From NCBI GenBank assembly GCA_937876985.1, contig CALEFT010000017.1, positions 1 through 43,828 on the forward strand: a stretch of DNA of 43,828 bases, in the 5' to 3' direction. Positions 34,078-42,488 of this stretch are shown piece by piece (the first letter of the stretch is position 1; every line of letters begins with the position of its first letter). The position numbers and the translations under genes were made by a program. Origin of the DNA: an uncultured Clostridia bacterium (GTDB taxonomy: Bacteria > Bacillota > Clostridia > Saccharofermentanales > Saccharofermentanaceae). The notes beneath the pieces are model-generated. The model was not told the origin of the DNA and made no database searches. It saw only the letters and a list, made by a program, of their open reading frames with translations.

Positions 34078-36810
34078 TCATTCGGAACGTAGAGCGGATA
34101 CTGGGTCCATCTTGGCTGCTTTTCGAGATGGGATGAGGCCGCCGATAAGGGTTAGGATAACGCTTAGAAGTGTTAGGATTGCGGCTGCACCAGCTGGCAA
34201 GAAAGCGTTGACATCGTCGACTCCGCCGATGTGGTGGATGAGGATGTTAGATGGGATTAGGAGAAGGAGTGTAACGCCAACTCCGATGAGGCCCGCGATG
34301 AGGCCGATGATGAAGGTCTCTGCGTTGAAGACGAGAGAAATGTTGCGCTTTGAGGCACCGATTGCACGGAGGATACCGATTTCTTTTGTGCGCTCCATTA
34401 CTGAAATGAGCGTGATGATGCCGATCATGATAGAGGATACTACAAGAGAAATTGCAACGAAAGCAATTAGGATGTACGTAATTACATCGATGATTGTAGT
34501 AACTGATGAAAGCGCAAGTCCGATGAAATCGTTATAGAGGATTTTGTCTTCCTCGGCAGCGTTTTTGTTATATTCTTCGATTGCGTAGGAGATATAATCC
34601 TTGTTCTCGAATGTGTCTGTGTAGATTGCGATTGAGGATGGGCAATTCTTGTCAACGTAGCCGAATGCGAACATGTTTTCGTCGTAGCTACCTGTAGAAA
34701 CATATTCATCGTAAATCTGTACGAGAGATGCTTCGTCGAGAGATGGGATTATCATCTGGTCAAACATTGCGGCAAGCTCTTGCTCGGATAGAGCATTTAG
34801 CTCTGCGAGCATTGTCTCGTCGCCACCATACATCTCATAAGCCATTGCTACAATGAATTCTGCCTTCTCAGAAATTGTAAGAGACTCAATGTAGATTAGT
34901 GCGACCTCTGCTTTTTCTTCGTCGGAAGCTGGCGCGAAGCTCATTCCATTAAGTACATTTACGTCTGGGTTTTCCATCTGCTCTACTACTACTGGAGACT
35001 CAGCTGTGTGATCAATGATGTAGTTTGTAAGCTCCTGTGTGTAAGCAATTGGAGTGTAAAGTGTAGCAGACTCTGCGTCTGGCTTTGCGCGAACGATTCC
35101 TACAATGTCGAGCTCGAGAGCATTTGCGAGGTTTTCCTCCACCGAATGAACATCGTCTCCGATATAAGAGAAGTATCCATTATCGCCCTCAACGTAGAGG
35201 TCTGCGCCAGTCATTAGGTATAGAGTATGGTCGCACATTTCTTCGAATGTAAAAGAAGCGTCGTTAATTTCAATTTCACCACCGTTAGTGAACGAACGAA
35301 TCATCTCATCGTATTCGTCGTGTGGCAAATATCCAAGCTCATATAGGTAGTCGAGCTGAATCTCATTTCTCTGATTTACTACAAGGAGAACCTCGTTAGC
35401 GCTCGTTGGCCATTCGCCGTGAATCAAATCGTAGTTGTCATATACGATGTCAGAGATAATCGCTCCGTCTTGACCTGGGAGTATCTCGTCGTACTTCTCG
35501 TCGACTGTTGAAGACATAGAGAAAGTAGCAACACCAGCGTTGATTGTTTGTCCGCCAATAAATGGATTTGTGCTCATGAATTCTCCAGTGGAGTCATATG
35601 TATATACGGAGAAAGTTGTGTTGTATGAATAGATAATTCCGTTCTCACCAACATAATCGCGGATTGGGCAATCTTCCTCTTCCAAATATTCGCGGAATAG
35701 CTCGAGGTTGTTCTCTGTAATGGAGTTTGTCATGCTATTTGACATCTCTAGCATTCTTGAATTGGAATAAATACGATTTTCCTCTCTATCCTCATCTTCG
35801 CTAGAAGCGTCGTCAGAATCTTCGCTATTAGCATTCGGATTCGCCTGGAAGAAAGCACTAATATCCATAGTCTGCGCTTCAATTACGATAGGATATGAAG
35901 TCATTGTCTCTCGCTGTACGTCATTGATGTACTTATTTACGCCAGAAGACAGAGACAAAATCATCGCGATTCCAATAATACCAATAGAACCCGCAAAAGA
36001 AGTCAAGATTGTTCTACCAAGCTTTGTTCTAAGGTTACTGAAACTTAGGCCTATCGCTGTTCCAATGGACATCGAAGCCTTACCAAGATTTTTGTATTCT
36101 ACCTTCTCGTCTTCGAGTGTCTTCTCGTCAACCTCGAAAGGATTTGTATCACCAGTAATCTTTCCGTCCTTTAGGTTAATGATTCTGTTCGCGTACTCCT
36201 CTGCAAGCTCTGGGTTATGTGTAACCATTACTACAAGCTTATCCTTCGCAACTTCCTTAAGGAGGTCCATTATCTGTACACTAGTCTCTGTATCAAGTGC
36301 GCCTGTTGGCTCGTCTGCAAGAAGAATGTCTGGGTTATTTACTAGCGCACGCGCAATTGCTACTCGCTGCATCTGGCCGCCCGACATCTGGTTCGGCTTC
36401 TTGTGAAGCTGGTCTCCGAGGCCTACCTTCTTTAGAGCTTCTGTCGCTCTCTCGCGACGCTCTTTTCGAGAGATGCCGGAAATAGTAAGTGCGAGCTCAA
36501 CATTCGCAAGCACCGACTGGTGTGGAATTAGGTAATAGCTCTGGAACACGAAGCCGATTGTGTGATTTCTATACGAATCCCAGTCGCGGTCCTTGTACTT
36601 CTTTGTCGAGATATTGTTGATAATCAAGTCGCCGCTGTCATAGCGATCAAGTCCGCCAATGATGTTGAGTAGCGTCGTCTTACCTGAACCGGAAGGTCCG
36701 AGAATTGCGACAAACTCGTTGTCCCTAAGATTGATGGACACGTCGTTTAACGCATTCTGCACCAAGTCGCCCGTGCGGTACTGCTTGGAAATGTTCTTTA
36801 TTTGTAGCAT
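34078..36810 (-). CDS. MacB-type ABC exporter, fused ATPase and permease
   Basis: About 910 residues. Residues 1-230 are an ABC ATPase: GPSGSGKT (38-45), FQSYYLIPHQS, MSGGQMQRVAIARA, ILLADEPTGALD and VTHNPE. A first membrane span (near residue 270, TILTSFAGSIGIIGIAMIL) leads to a large extracellular domain of roughly 450 residues. Three C-terminal spans follow in an FtsX-like permease, with MERTKEIGILRAIGASKR. This is the MacB/LolCD-like mechanotransmission type, which in Gram-positives exports or senses peptides and antimicrobials; the substrate is unknown. I start at 36808-36810 because AAGGAG lies seven bases upstream; an in-frame ATG at 36846 lacks a site. No two-component genes are adjacent. 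Confidence 0.92.
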   Translation of the reverse strand: MLQIKNISKQYRTGDLVQNALNDVSINLRDNEFVAILGPSGSGKTTLLNIIGGLDRYDSGDLIINNISTKKYKDRDWDSYRNHTIGFVFQSYYLIPHQSVLANVELALTISGISRKERRERATEALKKVGLGDQLHKKPNQMSGGQMQRVAIARALVNNPDILLADEPTGALDTETSVQIMDLLKEVAKDKLVVMVTHNPELAEEYANRIINLKDGKITGDTNPFEVDEKTLEDEKVEYKNLGKASMSIGTAIGLSFSNLRTKLGRTILTSFAGSIGIIGIAMILSLSSGVNKYINDVQRETMTSYPIVIEAQTMDISAFFQANPNANSEDSDDASSEDEDREENRIYSNSRMLEMSNSMTNSITENNLELFREYLEEEDCPIRDYVGENGIIYSYNTTFSVYTYDSTGEFMSTNPFIGGQTINAGVATFSMSSTVDEKYDEILPGQDGAIISDIVYDNYDLIHGEWPTSANEVLLVVNQRNEIQLDYLYELGYLPHDEYDEMIRSFTNGGEIEINDASFTFEEMCDHTLYLMTGADLYVEGDNGYFSYIGDDVHSVEENLANALELDIVGIVRAKPDAESATLYTPIAYTQELTNYIIDHTAESPVVVEQMENPDVNVLNGMSFAPASDEEKAEVALIYIESLTISEKAEFIVAMAYEMYGGDETMLAELNALSEQELAAMFDQMIIPSLDEASLVQIYDEYVSTGSYDENMFAFGYVDKNCPSSIAIYTDTFENKDYISYAIEEYNKNAAEEDKILYNDFIGLALSSVTTIIDVITYILIAFVAISLVVSSIMIGIITLISVMERTKEIGILRAIGASKRNISLVFNAETFIIGLIAGLIGVGVTLLLLIPSNILIHHIGGVDDVNAFLPAGAAAILTLLSVILTLIGGLIPSRKAAKMDPVSALRSE

Positions 36811-37064
36811 TTTGTTCTCCTTTTGCACGCTAGAATGCTTCTTCATAATTTTCCATTCTTAAGTATACTCGGATTTCTTTCTTATAAAAGTAGCAATTAT
36901 AAGGCAAAATCTCCAATATCTTTCTCGAAAAGCATCACTTTTTCCTTCAATCTGCTCTGTTCATTTTTTATTCACTTGGCCGTAAAATTTACCCTGGAAA
37001 TTTGTCAAAATCAAAACGCAATCTAAACATTCTCCGAGTAGAATAAAGAAAAAGGTGGTTTTCT

Positions 37065-38366
37065 ATGCTTCGCTACATTGAAGAATTTGTTTTCTGGTAT
37101 CCAGCAATAATGTCCATCTTTTGGATGGTCGGAGGTGTTATTTTTTACTTCTCAACCGAACGTAAGATCCACCGTAACGACAAGCTTAAGCTTACGACCA
37201 CTCCAATGGTTTCTATTCTAGTGCCTTGCTACAATGAGAGTGAGACAATTTCCAACACGGTCTTCGAATTAAGTCGCCTTGAATATCCGAACTACGAGAT
37301 AATCGTCATCAACGATGGCTCCTCCGACAACACGTCAGAAATTGTCCAGGAGCTACTTAACGAATATGAGAATCTCCGCTTCATCGACCTTAAAGAGAAC
37401 AATGGTAAGGCAAACGCCCTCTACTTAGGTCTCATCGCGTCTCGCGGAGAAATCCTAATGGGAGTAGATTCTGACTCCTACATCCTCCCTGATGCACTTA
37501 ACTACATCGTTCCGCACTTCACAAATCCTCGTAACGGCGAACGAGTCGGCGCCGTTACTGGAAATCCACGTGTGCGTAACAGAAGCTCCCTTCTAGCAAA
37601 AATCCAATTATGCGAATACGCTTCCATCATCAGCCTTATCAAGAGGACACAAAGAATCTGGGGCAAGGTAATGACTGTCTCCGGCGTAGTTGTAGCTTTT
37701 CGCAAGAGGGCGCTCTTCGACTGCAAACTCTGGGACCGCGATATGATCACGGAAGACATCGGTGTTACTTGGAAGCTTGAGAAAAACTTCTGGGACATTC
37801 GCTACGAGCCAAACGCGCTTTGCATGATGCTTGTGCCTGAAACCGTCAAGGGCCTTTACAATCAGCGTCGCCGCTGGACTCAAGGTGGCATGGAAATTCT
37901 GCGCCGCCACTATGACGTATTCTCTAGCTGGCGCCGTCGCCGCATGCTGCCGGTTTACCTCGAGCAGTGCATCACTATCGTCTGGGCGATCTGCTGGCTC
38001 ATCCTCGCGATTTTGTTCCTCTGCATGATCATTACAGATAACGGCATCATCATTGTAAACTACATCTGGAAGTCGCTATTCTTGTCGACCATCTGCATCA
38101 TTCAATTCTTCGTTGCGATCACGCTCGACAAACGCTACGACCCATACCTCTTCCGCCACGCCGTGGTTGCCATTTGGTATCCGTTCCTATACTGGTACAT
38201 CAACGCCATCATCGTAATCACGTCGCTGCCAAGACTTTTCTTCCGTAAGCGCAAACTCGCGAAATGGGAATCTCCAGACCGCGGAATCGACTCGGACCAG
38301 GACACAAGGCCGCCTCACTCAGATGATTCAAGTGGCACTCCCCCTCCGAAAAACACCACCGCCTAA
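37065..38366 (+). CDS. pgaC: poly-beta-1,6-N-acetylglucosamine synthase, PgaC/IcaA type
   Basis: Family 2 processive glycosyltransferase, 433 residues. An N-terminal membrane span (about 12-30) is followed by a cytoplasmic catalytic domain: ILVPCYNESE, VINDGSSDNT, DSDS (135-138), TED (229-231) and the QRRRW processivity motif (267-271). Three or four further spans occupy 300-400. The C-terminal tail is charged. Order and motifs match PgaC/IcaA, which build and extrude the biofilm polysaccharide PNAG. AGGTGG precedes the ATG; no clear promoter is seen in the 250-bp divergent gap. The next gene is a PgaD-like partner. Another beta-linked polymer cannot be excluded. Confidence 0.88.
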   Translation: MLRYIEEFVFWYPAIMSIFWMVGGVIFYFSTERKIHRNDKLKLTTTPMVSILVPCYNESETISNTVFELSRLEYPNYEIIVINDGSSDNTSEIVQELLNEYENLRFIDLKENNGKANALYLGLIASRGEILMGVDSDSYILPDALNYIVPHFTNPRNGERVGAVTGNPRVRNRSSLLAKIQLCEYASIISLIKRTQRIWGKVMTVSGVVVAFRKRALFDCKLWDRDMITEDIGVTWKLEKNFWDIRYEPNALCMMLVPETVKGLYNQRRRWTQGGMEILRRHYDVFSSWRRRRMLPVYLEQCITIVWAICWLILAILFLCMIITDNGIIIVNYIWKSLFLSTICIIQFFVAITLDKRYDPYLFRHAVVAIWYPFLYWYINAIIVITSLPRLFFRKRKLAKWESPDRGIDSDQDTRPPHSDDSSGTPPPKNTTA

Positions 38367-38384
38367 CACTCAAGGAGACTTGAT

Positions 38385-38939
38385 ATGAATAACAAAGCAG
38401 AAAGAAATAAGGTTCAAAAAATAACCAAGAAAGACTTCAAGGACCACCTAATCACTGGTCGCCAGAAGTGGTGGAAGAAGATAATCGAATGGATTATCAC
38501 TATACTTGGTTGGGCAATTTTGCTTTCTTTCGTCTTCTATACAATCTACGGCTTCCTCGCAGAACGATACGGCTGGTATCTACCACAATACTATGTTTAC
38601 AATTCACAGATGCTTGCCGAGCTGAAGATCTACATCTTCATCGCATTTATCGCGCTACTTGTCTGTATTCTCGTTTTGTTATGCTGGAAGGAGTATAACT
38701 ACCTCCGCTTCGGTCGCAAGAACCGCCGCAGATTCAGAAAACCAGTATCAAATGAAGAACTCAAGGAGATGTTCGAGCTCGATTCAATGACGCTCAACCA
38801 TATGCAAAACGATCGTTATATCCTACTCGAAAAGAACATCATCCCAGAACACCTTGGCATCGGCAACAAGCGCGAGCAGCGTAAGGCCGAGAAGAAGGCT
38901 GACAAGCGTAAAGCAAAAGAAGCAGGCAAAGCCAAATAA
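38385..38939 (+). CDS. pgaD: PgaD-like partner of the polysaccharide synthase
   Basis: 184 residues with two membrane spans (about 27-52 and 80-105), a conserved-looking WKEYNYLRFG segment after the second span, and a long charged tail ending in Lys/Ala/Glu-rich sequence. Size, topology and position 18 bases behind pgaC fit PgaD. In E. coli that subunit is needed for synthase activity and, together with PgaC, binds cyclic-di-GMP. Sequence similarity is modest to the eye, so the call rests partly on context. CAAGGAGAC precedes the ATG. Confidence 0.75.
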   Translation: MNNKAERNKVQKITKKDFKDHLITGRQKWWKKIIEWIITILGWAILLSFVFYTIYGFLAERYGWYLPQYYVYNSQMLAELKIYIFIAFIALLVCILVLLCWKEYNYLRFGRKNRRRFRKPVSNEELKEMFELDSMTLNHMQNDRYILLEKNIIPEHLGIGNKREQRKAEKKADKRKAKEAGKAK

Positions 38940-38951
38940 TAGCCATCATTT

Positions 38952-39025
38952 TCTCGCTTTGCGAGATTATAATAAATCCTATGGTTTAGCAAGCCACGAT
39001 GTCCGCCTACTCATCGTGGCTTGCT
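38952..39025 (+). terminator. two hairpins after pgaD
   Basis: A short stem TCTCGC/GCGAGA (38952-38966) followed by TTATAATAAA may be a weak terminator. A perfect 14-bp inverted repeat, AGCAAGCCACGATG (38988-39001) and CATCGTGGCTTGCT (39012-39025), follows it. It has no U-tract on either strand, so it is not a standard terminator. Confidence 0.5.
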
Positions 39026-39050
39026 CTATGAAAGATAATAATTATCCGTG

Positions 39051-39126
39051 ATTCGGAACAATATCAATTAAGATTCGGAATAATGTCAAAACAATTTTGA
39101 TATTGTTCCGAATATTATTCCGAATC
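39051..39126. repeat. interleaved inverted repeats A-B-A'-B'
   Basis: ATTCGGAACAATATCAA (39051-39067, A) is the perfect complement of 39097-39113 (A'), while GATTCGGAATAAT (39072-39084, B) is the perfect complement of 39114-39126 (B'). A and B are also near-identical direct repeats. It lies between convergent genes and abuts the SIMPL gene end. Confidence 0.75.
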
Positions 39127-39148
39127 GTTCTCTTATATCTACAAAAAG

Positions 39149-39805
39149 CTACTGAATCTCCCAGACAAATGTAGCTGTATCACTAACAGTGATATCTTCT
39201 GGATCTATATCGATAGACGCTTCTGATTCACTACAACACATTTTTACTTCGAATCCATCATATCGTGTGTTCGAATAAATATCTATTTCGCTCCAATTAT
39301 AATCAATTAAGACAAGTTCTCCCATTTTTACACCAGAAGCCGAGCAAAGAATTGTGGCCTTGCTTTTCGCATTGGTTGCAGCCTGGCGAAGCATTTCTTC
39401 ATTAATTGCGTCCTTGTCCTTAACTGTAAATGAGATTTCAAGGCGAGGATCTGCCTCACAACTGGAAATTGTGGCAAGAACACTCGATAGCAATTTCATG
39501 TCCATATCGAATTGAATTCTTAGACTGTGAGTTACCTCGTAGCCATCGAACTTGCTCGTATAATTTCCATTACTATCCCTTACTTGCTTATTTATACTTC
39601 TAACATTGAAGTCACTTGTTTTGATAGAACCCTCCGTAAAGCCAATGCTGTATAGTGCCTCGCTCAATTTTTGGATGCGCTCCGACGCCTTGGTCATTGC
39701 CTTATCGTATATTATGTTACGGGAATCGAGTGTCAAATTTAGTATCACCAAATCTGGTTTTGCTGTAGCTTTCCCTATTCCCTTTACTGTTATTGTTCTT
39801 GCCAT
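39149..39805 (-). CDS. SIMPL-domain (DUF541) protein
   Basis: 218 residues, with the family opening RTITVKGIGKATAKPDLVIL and the periodic pattern of beta strands and helices of SIMPL/BP26-like proteins, including YEVTHSLRI and the INEEMLRQAATNAKSKA helix. There is no signal peptide, so it is probably cytosolic, unlike the exported BP26 or YggE. AAAGGAG lies before the ATG. Biological role is unknown for the family in this group; it is a single gene between a repeat region and the nrd operon terminator. Confidence 0.85.
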   Translation of the reverse strand: MARTITVKGIGKATAKPDLVILNLTLDSRNIIYDKAMTKASERIQKLSEALYSIGFTEGSIKTSDFNVRSINKQVRDSNGNYTSKFDGYEVTHSLRIQFDMDMKLLSSVLATISSCEADPRLEISFTVKDKDAINEEMLRQAATNAKSKATILCSASGVKMGELVLIDYNWSEIDIYSNTRYDGFEVKMCCSESEASIDIDPEDITVSDTATFVWEIQ

Positions 39806-39940
39806 TTTGTTTACTCCTTTCTCATGATTTATATTTGTCTTTGCCTCACGACTTATGTATTAACCTATTGTTATTCTATCATCACGATGGGGCAATAAAC
39901 GGACTTGCTGTTTTTTCATCATTCAAAATACAAAATCACT

Positions 39941-39970
39941 CCTATATTCCACTTTCCTATATTCCACTTT
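39941..39970. repeat. two perfect tandem 15-bp units
   Basis: CCTATATTCCACTTT occurs twice in direct succession (39941-39955 and 39956-39970), between the SIMPL gene and the nrd terminator. Purpose unknown. Confidence 0.6.
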
Positions 39971-39982
39971 GACAAATAGAAA

Positions 39983-40012
39983 AGGTCATCCTGTTTTTCA
40001 ACAAGGTGACCT
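39983..40012 (-). terminator. terminator of the nrd operon
   Basis: AGGTCA (39983-39988) and TGACCT (40007-40012) form the base of a stem that, on the minus strand, is followed by TTTTCTATTT. It lies about 30 bases past the nrdD stop. Confidence 0.7.
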
Positions 40013-40044
40013 CTTATTTCTTTTTGCTTTATGCTACGCGTCTA

Positions 40045-42438
40045 TTATGCGTTCTGTGCAGAAGCTGTTAGTGCGTAGCGGCGAATGTCCGAAAGACCTG
40101 TGATTATTCTATAGGAACCGCCTTCGAATACTACGAGTGTTGGTGCTTGACGAATATCGAACTTAGCGGACAAGTCTGCCTGCTCTTCTGCGTCAATTAC
40201 GATATACTCGATTCCTGCTTCGTTAAGTGCTTGCTTTGCGATTGGGCAGTTTGGACAAGTCTTTGTTGTGAAAAGCATTGTCTTGCCGCCTTCTTCTACT
40301 GTTGCTACTGCAAGCTCTGGTGCTACATCCTCGTCTGTGAGGATTGGGCCACGGTGCTTAAGAACGGAAGTCTTGATGTCGTAAAGCTTACGATCCTTGA
40401 ACTCCTGTGTCTTACCATCGTTCCAGTTCTGTACTGGACGATAGTAGCCAGTGATTCGGCTGTATGTCTCTGTTGGCTTACCGCATACTGGACAAGTTGT
40501 AACTTCGCCTGCGAGATATCCATGTGCCTGGCAAATGGAGTATGTAGGAGACATTGTATAGTATGGAAGCTTGTAATTCTCTGCAATCTTGCGAACGAGA
40601 TTTGCTGCTGCCTTCCAGTCTGGAAGCTTTTCGCCAAGGAAAGCGTGGAATACTGTTCCGGATGTGTAGAGAGTCTGGAGCTGATCCTGAATGTCGAGTG
40701 CGTCGAAGATATCGGATGTGAAGCCAACTGGCAAGTGTGAGGAGTTTGTATAGTAGAATACTCCACTTGCATCGTTTGCTGTGATGATATCTGGGAAGTG
40801 CTTCTTGTCGTGCTTTGCGAGACGGTAGGAAGTTGACTCTGCTGGTGTAGCCTCGAGGTTGTAGAGGTCGCCGTACATCTCCTGATAGTCGGAAAGGCGC
40901 TCTCTCATGTGGTTCAATACTACCTTAGCGAAAGCCTGTGTCTTCTCATGTGTGAGATCCTTCTGGAGCCACTTCGCGTTGAGACCAACCTCGTTCATTC
41001 CTACTAGTCCGATTGTGGAGAAGTGGTTATTAAATGTTCCGAGGTAGTGCTTTGTATATGGATAGAGGCCCTCGTCGAGGAGCTTTGTAATTGTCTGTCT
41101 CTTTACCTTCAAGGAACGAGCAGCGATATCCATCATCTTGTCTAGACGCTTGAAGAAGTCTGCCTCGTCCTTTGCAAGATATGCGATTCTTGGGAGGTTG
41201 ATTGTAACAACACCGATAGAACCTGTAGACTCACCAGAACCAAAGAATCCACCAGACTTCTTACGAAGCTCACGTAGGTCAAGACGCAAACGGCAGCACA
41301 TGGAACGAACGTCACTTGGCTCCATATCAGAGTTGATGTAATTAGAGAAGTATGGTGTTCCGTACTTTGCAGTCATCTCGAACAAGAGCTTGTTGTTCTC
41401 TGTCTCAGACCAGTCGAAATCTCTTGTAATAGAATATGTTGGGATTGGATACTGGAAGCCACGTCCGTTAGCATCACCCTCGATCATAATCTCGATGAAT
41501 GCACGGTTTACCATATCCATTTCCTTCTGGCAATCCTTGTACTTGAAGTCCATCTCCTTGCCGCCAACGATACATGGAAGCTCTGCGAGGTCGTTTGGAA
41601 CAGTCCAGTCAAGAGTAATGTTCGAGAATGGTGCCTGTGTACCCCAACGGCTTGGTGTGTTTACGCCATAGATGAAGGACTCTACTGCCTTCTTTACCTG
41701 CTCATAGGAGAGGTTATCTGCCTTAACGAACGCTGCCAAATATGTATCAAAAGAAGAGAATGCCTGAGCTCCAGCCCACTCGTTTTGCATAATGCCAAGG
41801 AAGTTAACCATCTGATTACAAAGTGTAGCGAGGTGGCTAGGTGGAGAAGAAGTAATCTTTCCTGTAATTCCGCCAAGGCCCTGAGTAATGAGCTGCTTCA
41901 AAGACCAACCAGCACAGTATCCTGTGAGCATTGAAAGGTCATGCAAGTGAATATCTGCATTTCTGTGTGCCTTCGCAATCTCCTCATCGTAAATCTCACT
42001 GAGCCAGTAGTTTGCAGTAATCGCACCAGAGTTTGAGAGGATAAGTCCACCAACAGAATATGTAACTGTAGAATTCTCTTTTACTCTCCAGTCGTTTACC
42101 TTTACATAGCTATCAACGAGCTCCTTATAGTTGAGAGCCGCAGACTTCATCGCACGGATCTTCTCTCTATTCTTTCTATAAAGGATGTACGCCTTAGCTA
42201 CCTCCTCATAACCAGTTCTCTGAAGAACAGACTCTACGCTATCCTGAATCTCTTCTACAGTAATCTTTCCATCTTTAATCTTCGCAGAATAATCTGCAGT
42301 AACCTTAAGCGAGAGCAAATCAATTACATCGTCGTTATACTCAACGTTCACCGCCTCAAAAGCCTTGCGAATCGCATCTGAGATCTTCGACAAATTAAAA
42401 TCTACAACCTTCTCGTCTCTCTTTACTACCTGATACAT
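40045..42438 (-). CDS. nrdD: anaerobic (class III) ribonucleoside-triphosphate reductase with fused redoxin domain
   Basis: Makes deoxynucleotides without oxygen by glycyl-radical chemistry; 797 residues from the ATG at 42436-42438, which has GGAGGAGG upstream (an earlier in-frame ATG at 42492 has none). Residues 1-95 are an ATP-cone allosteric domain. The catalytic core includes SMCCRLRLD with the radical-bearing Cys region. A zinc site follows (Cys636, His639, CPVC 649-652), then the glycyl radical loop RITGYYR with Gly near 664. Residues about 715-797 form a glutaredoxin/thioredoxin-like domain with CPNC at 728-731 and QAPTLVVF, so the electron donor may be built in. nrdG precedes it, the reverse of the common order. 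Confidence 0.95.
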   Translation of the reverse strand: MYQVVKRDEKVVDFNLSKISDAIRKAFEAVNVEYNDDVIDLLSLKVTADYSAKIKDGKITVEEIQDSVESVLQRTGYEEVAKAYILYRKNREKIRAMKSAALNYKELVDSYVKVNDWRVKENSTVTYSVGGLILSNSGAITANYWLSEIYDEEIAKAHRNADIHLHDLSMLTGYCAGWSLKQLITQGLGGITGKITSSPPSHLATLCNQMVNFLGIMQNEWAGAQAFSSFDTYLAAFVKADNLSYEQVKKAVESFIYGVNTPSRWGTQAPFSNITLDWTVPNDLAELPCIVGGKEMDFKYKDCQKEMDMVNRAFIEIMIEGDANGRGFQYPIPTYSITRDFDWSETENNKLLFEMTAKYGTPYFSNYINSDMEPSDVRSMCCRLRLDLRELRKKSGGFFGSGESTGSIGVVTINLPRIAYLAKDEADFFKRLDKMMDIAARSLKVKRQTITKLLDEGLYPYTKHYLGTFNNHFSTIGLVGMNEVGLNAKWLQKDLTHEKTQAFAKVVLNHMRERLSDYQEMYGDLYNLEATPAESTSYRLAKHDKKHFPDIITANDASGVFYYTNSSHLPVGFTSDIFDALDIQDQLQTLYTSGTVFHAFLGEKLPDWKAAANLVRKIAENYKLPYYTMSPTYSICQAHGYLAGEVTTCPVCGKPTETYSRITGYYRPVQNWNDGKTQEFKDRKLYDIKTSVLKHRGPILTDEDVAPELAVATVEEGGKTMLFTTKTCPNCPIAKQALNEAGIEYIVIDAEEQADLSAKFDIRQAPTLVVFEGGSYRIITGLSDIRRYALTASAQNA

Positions 42439-42488
42439 ATTATTTCCTCCTCCATGTATGTAATTTATTATCTTTTTACCTTCAATCT

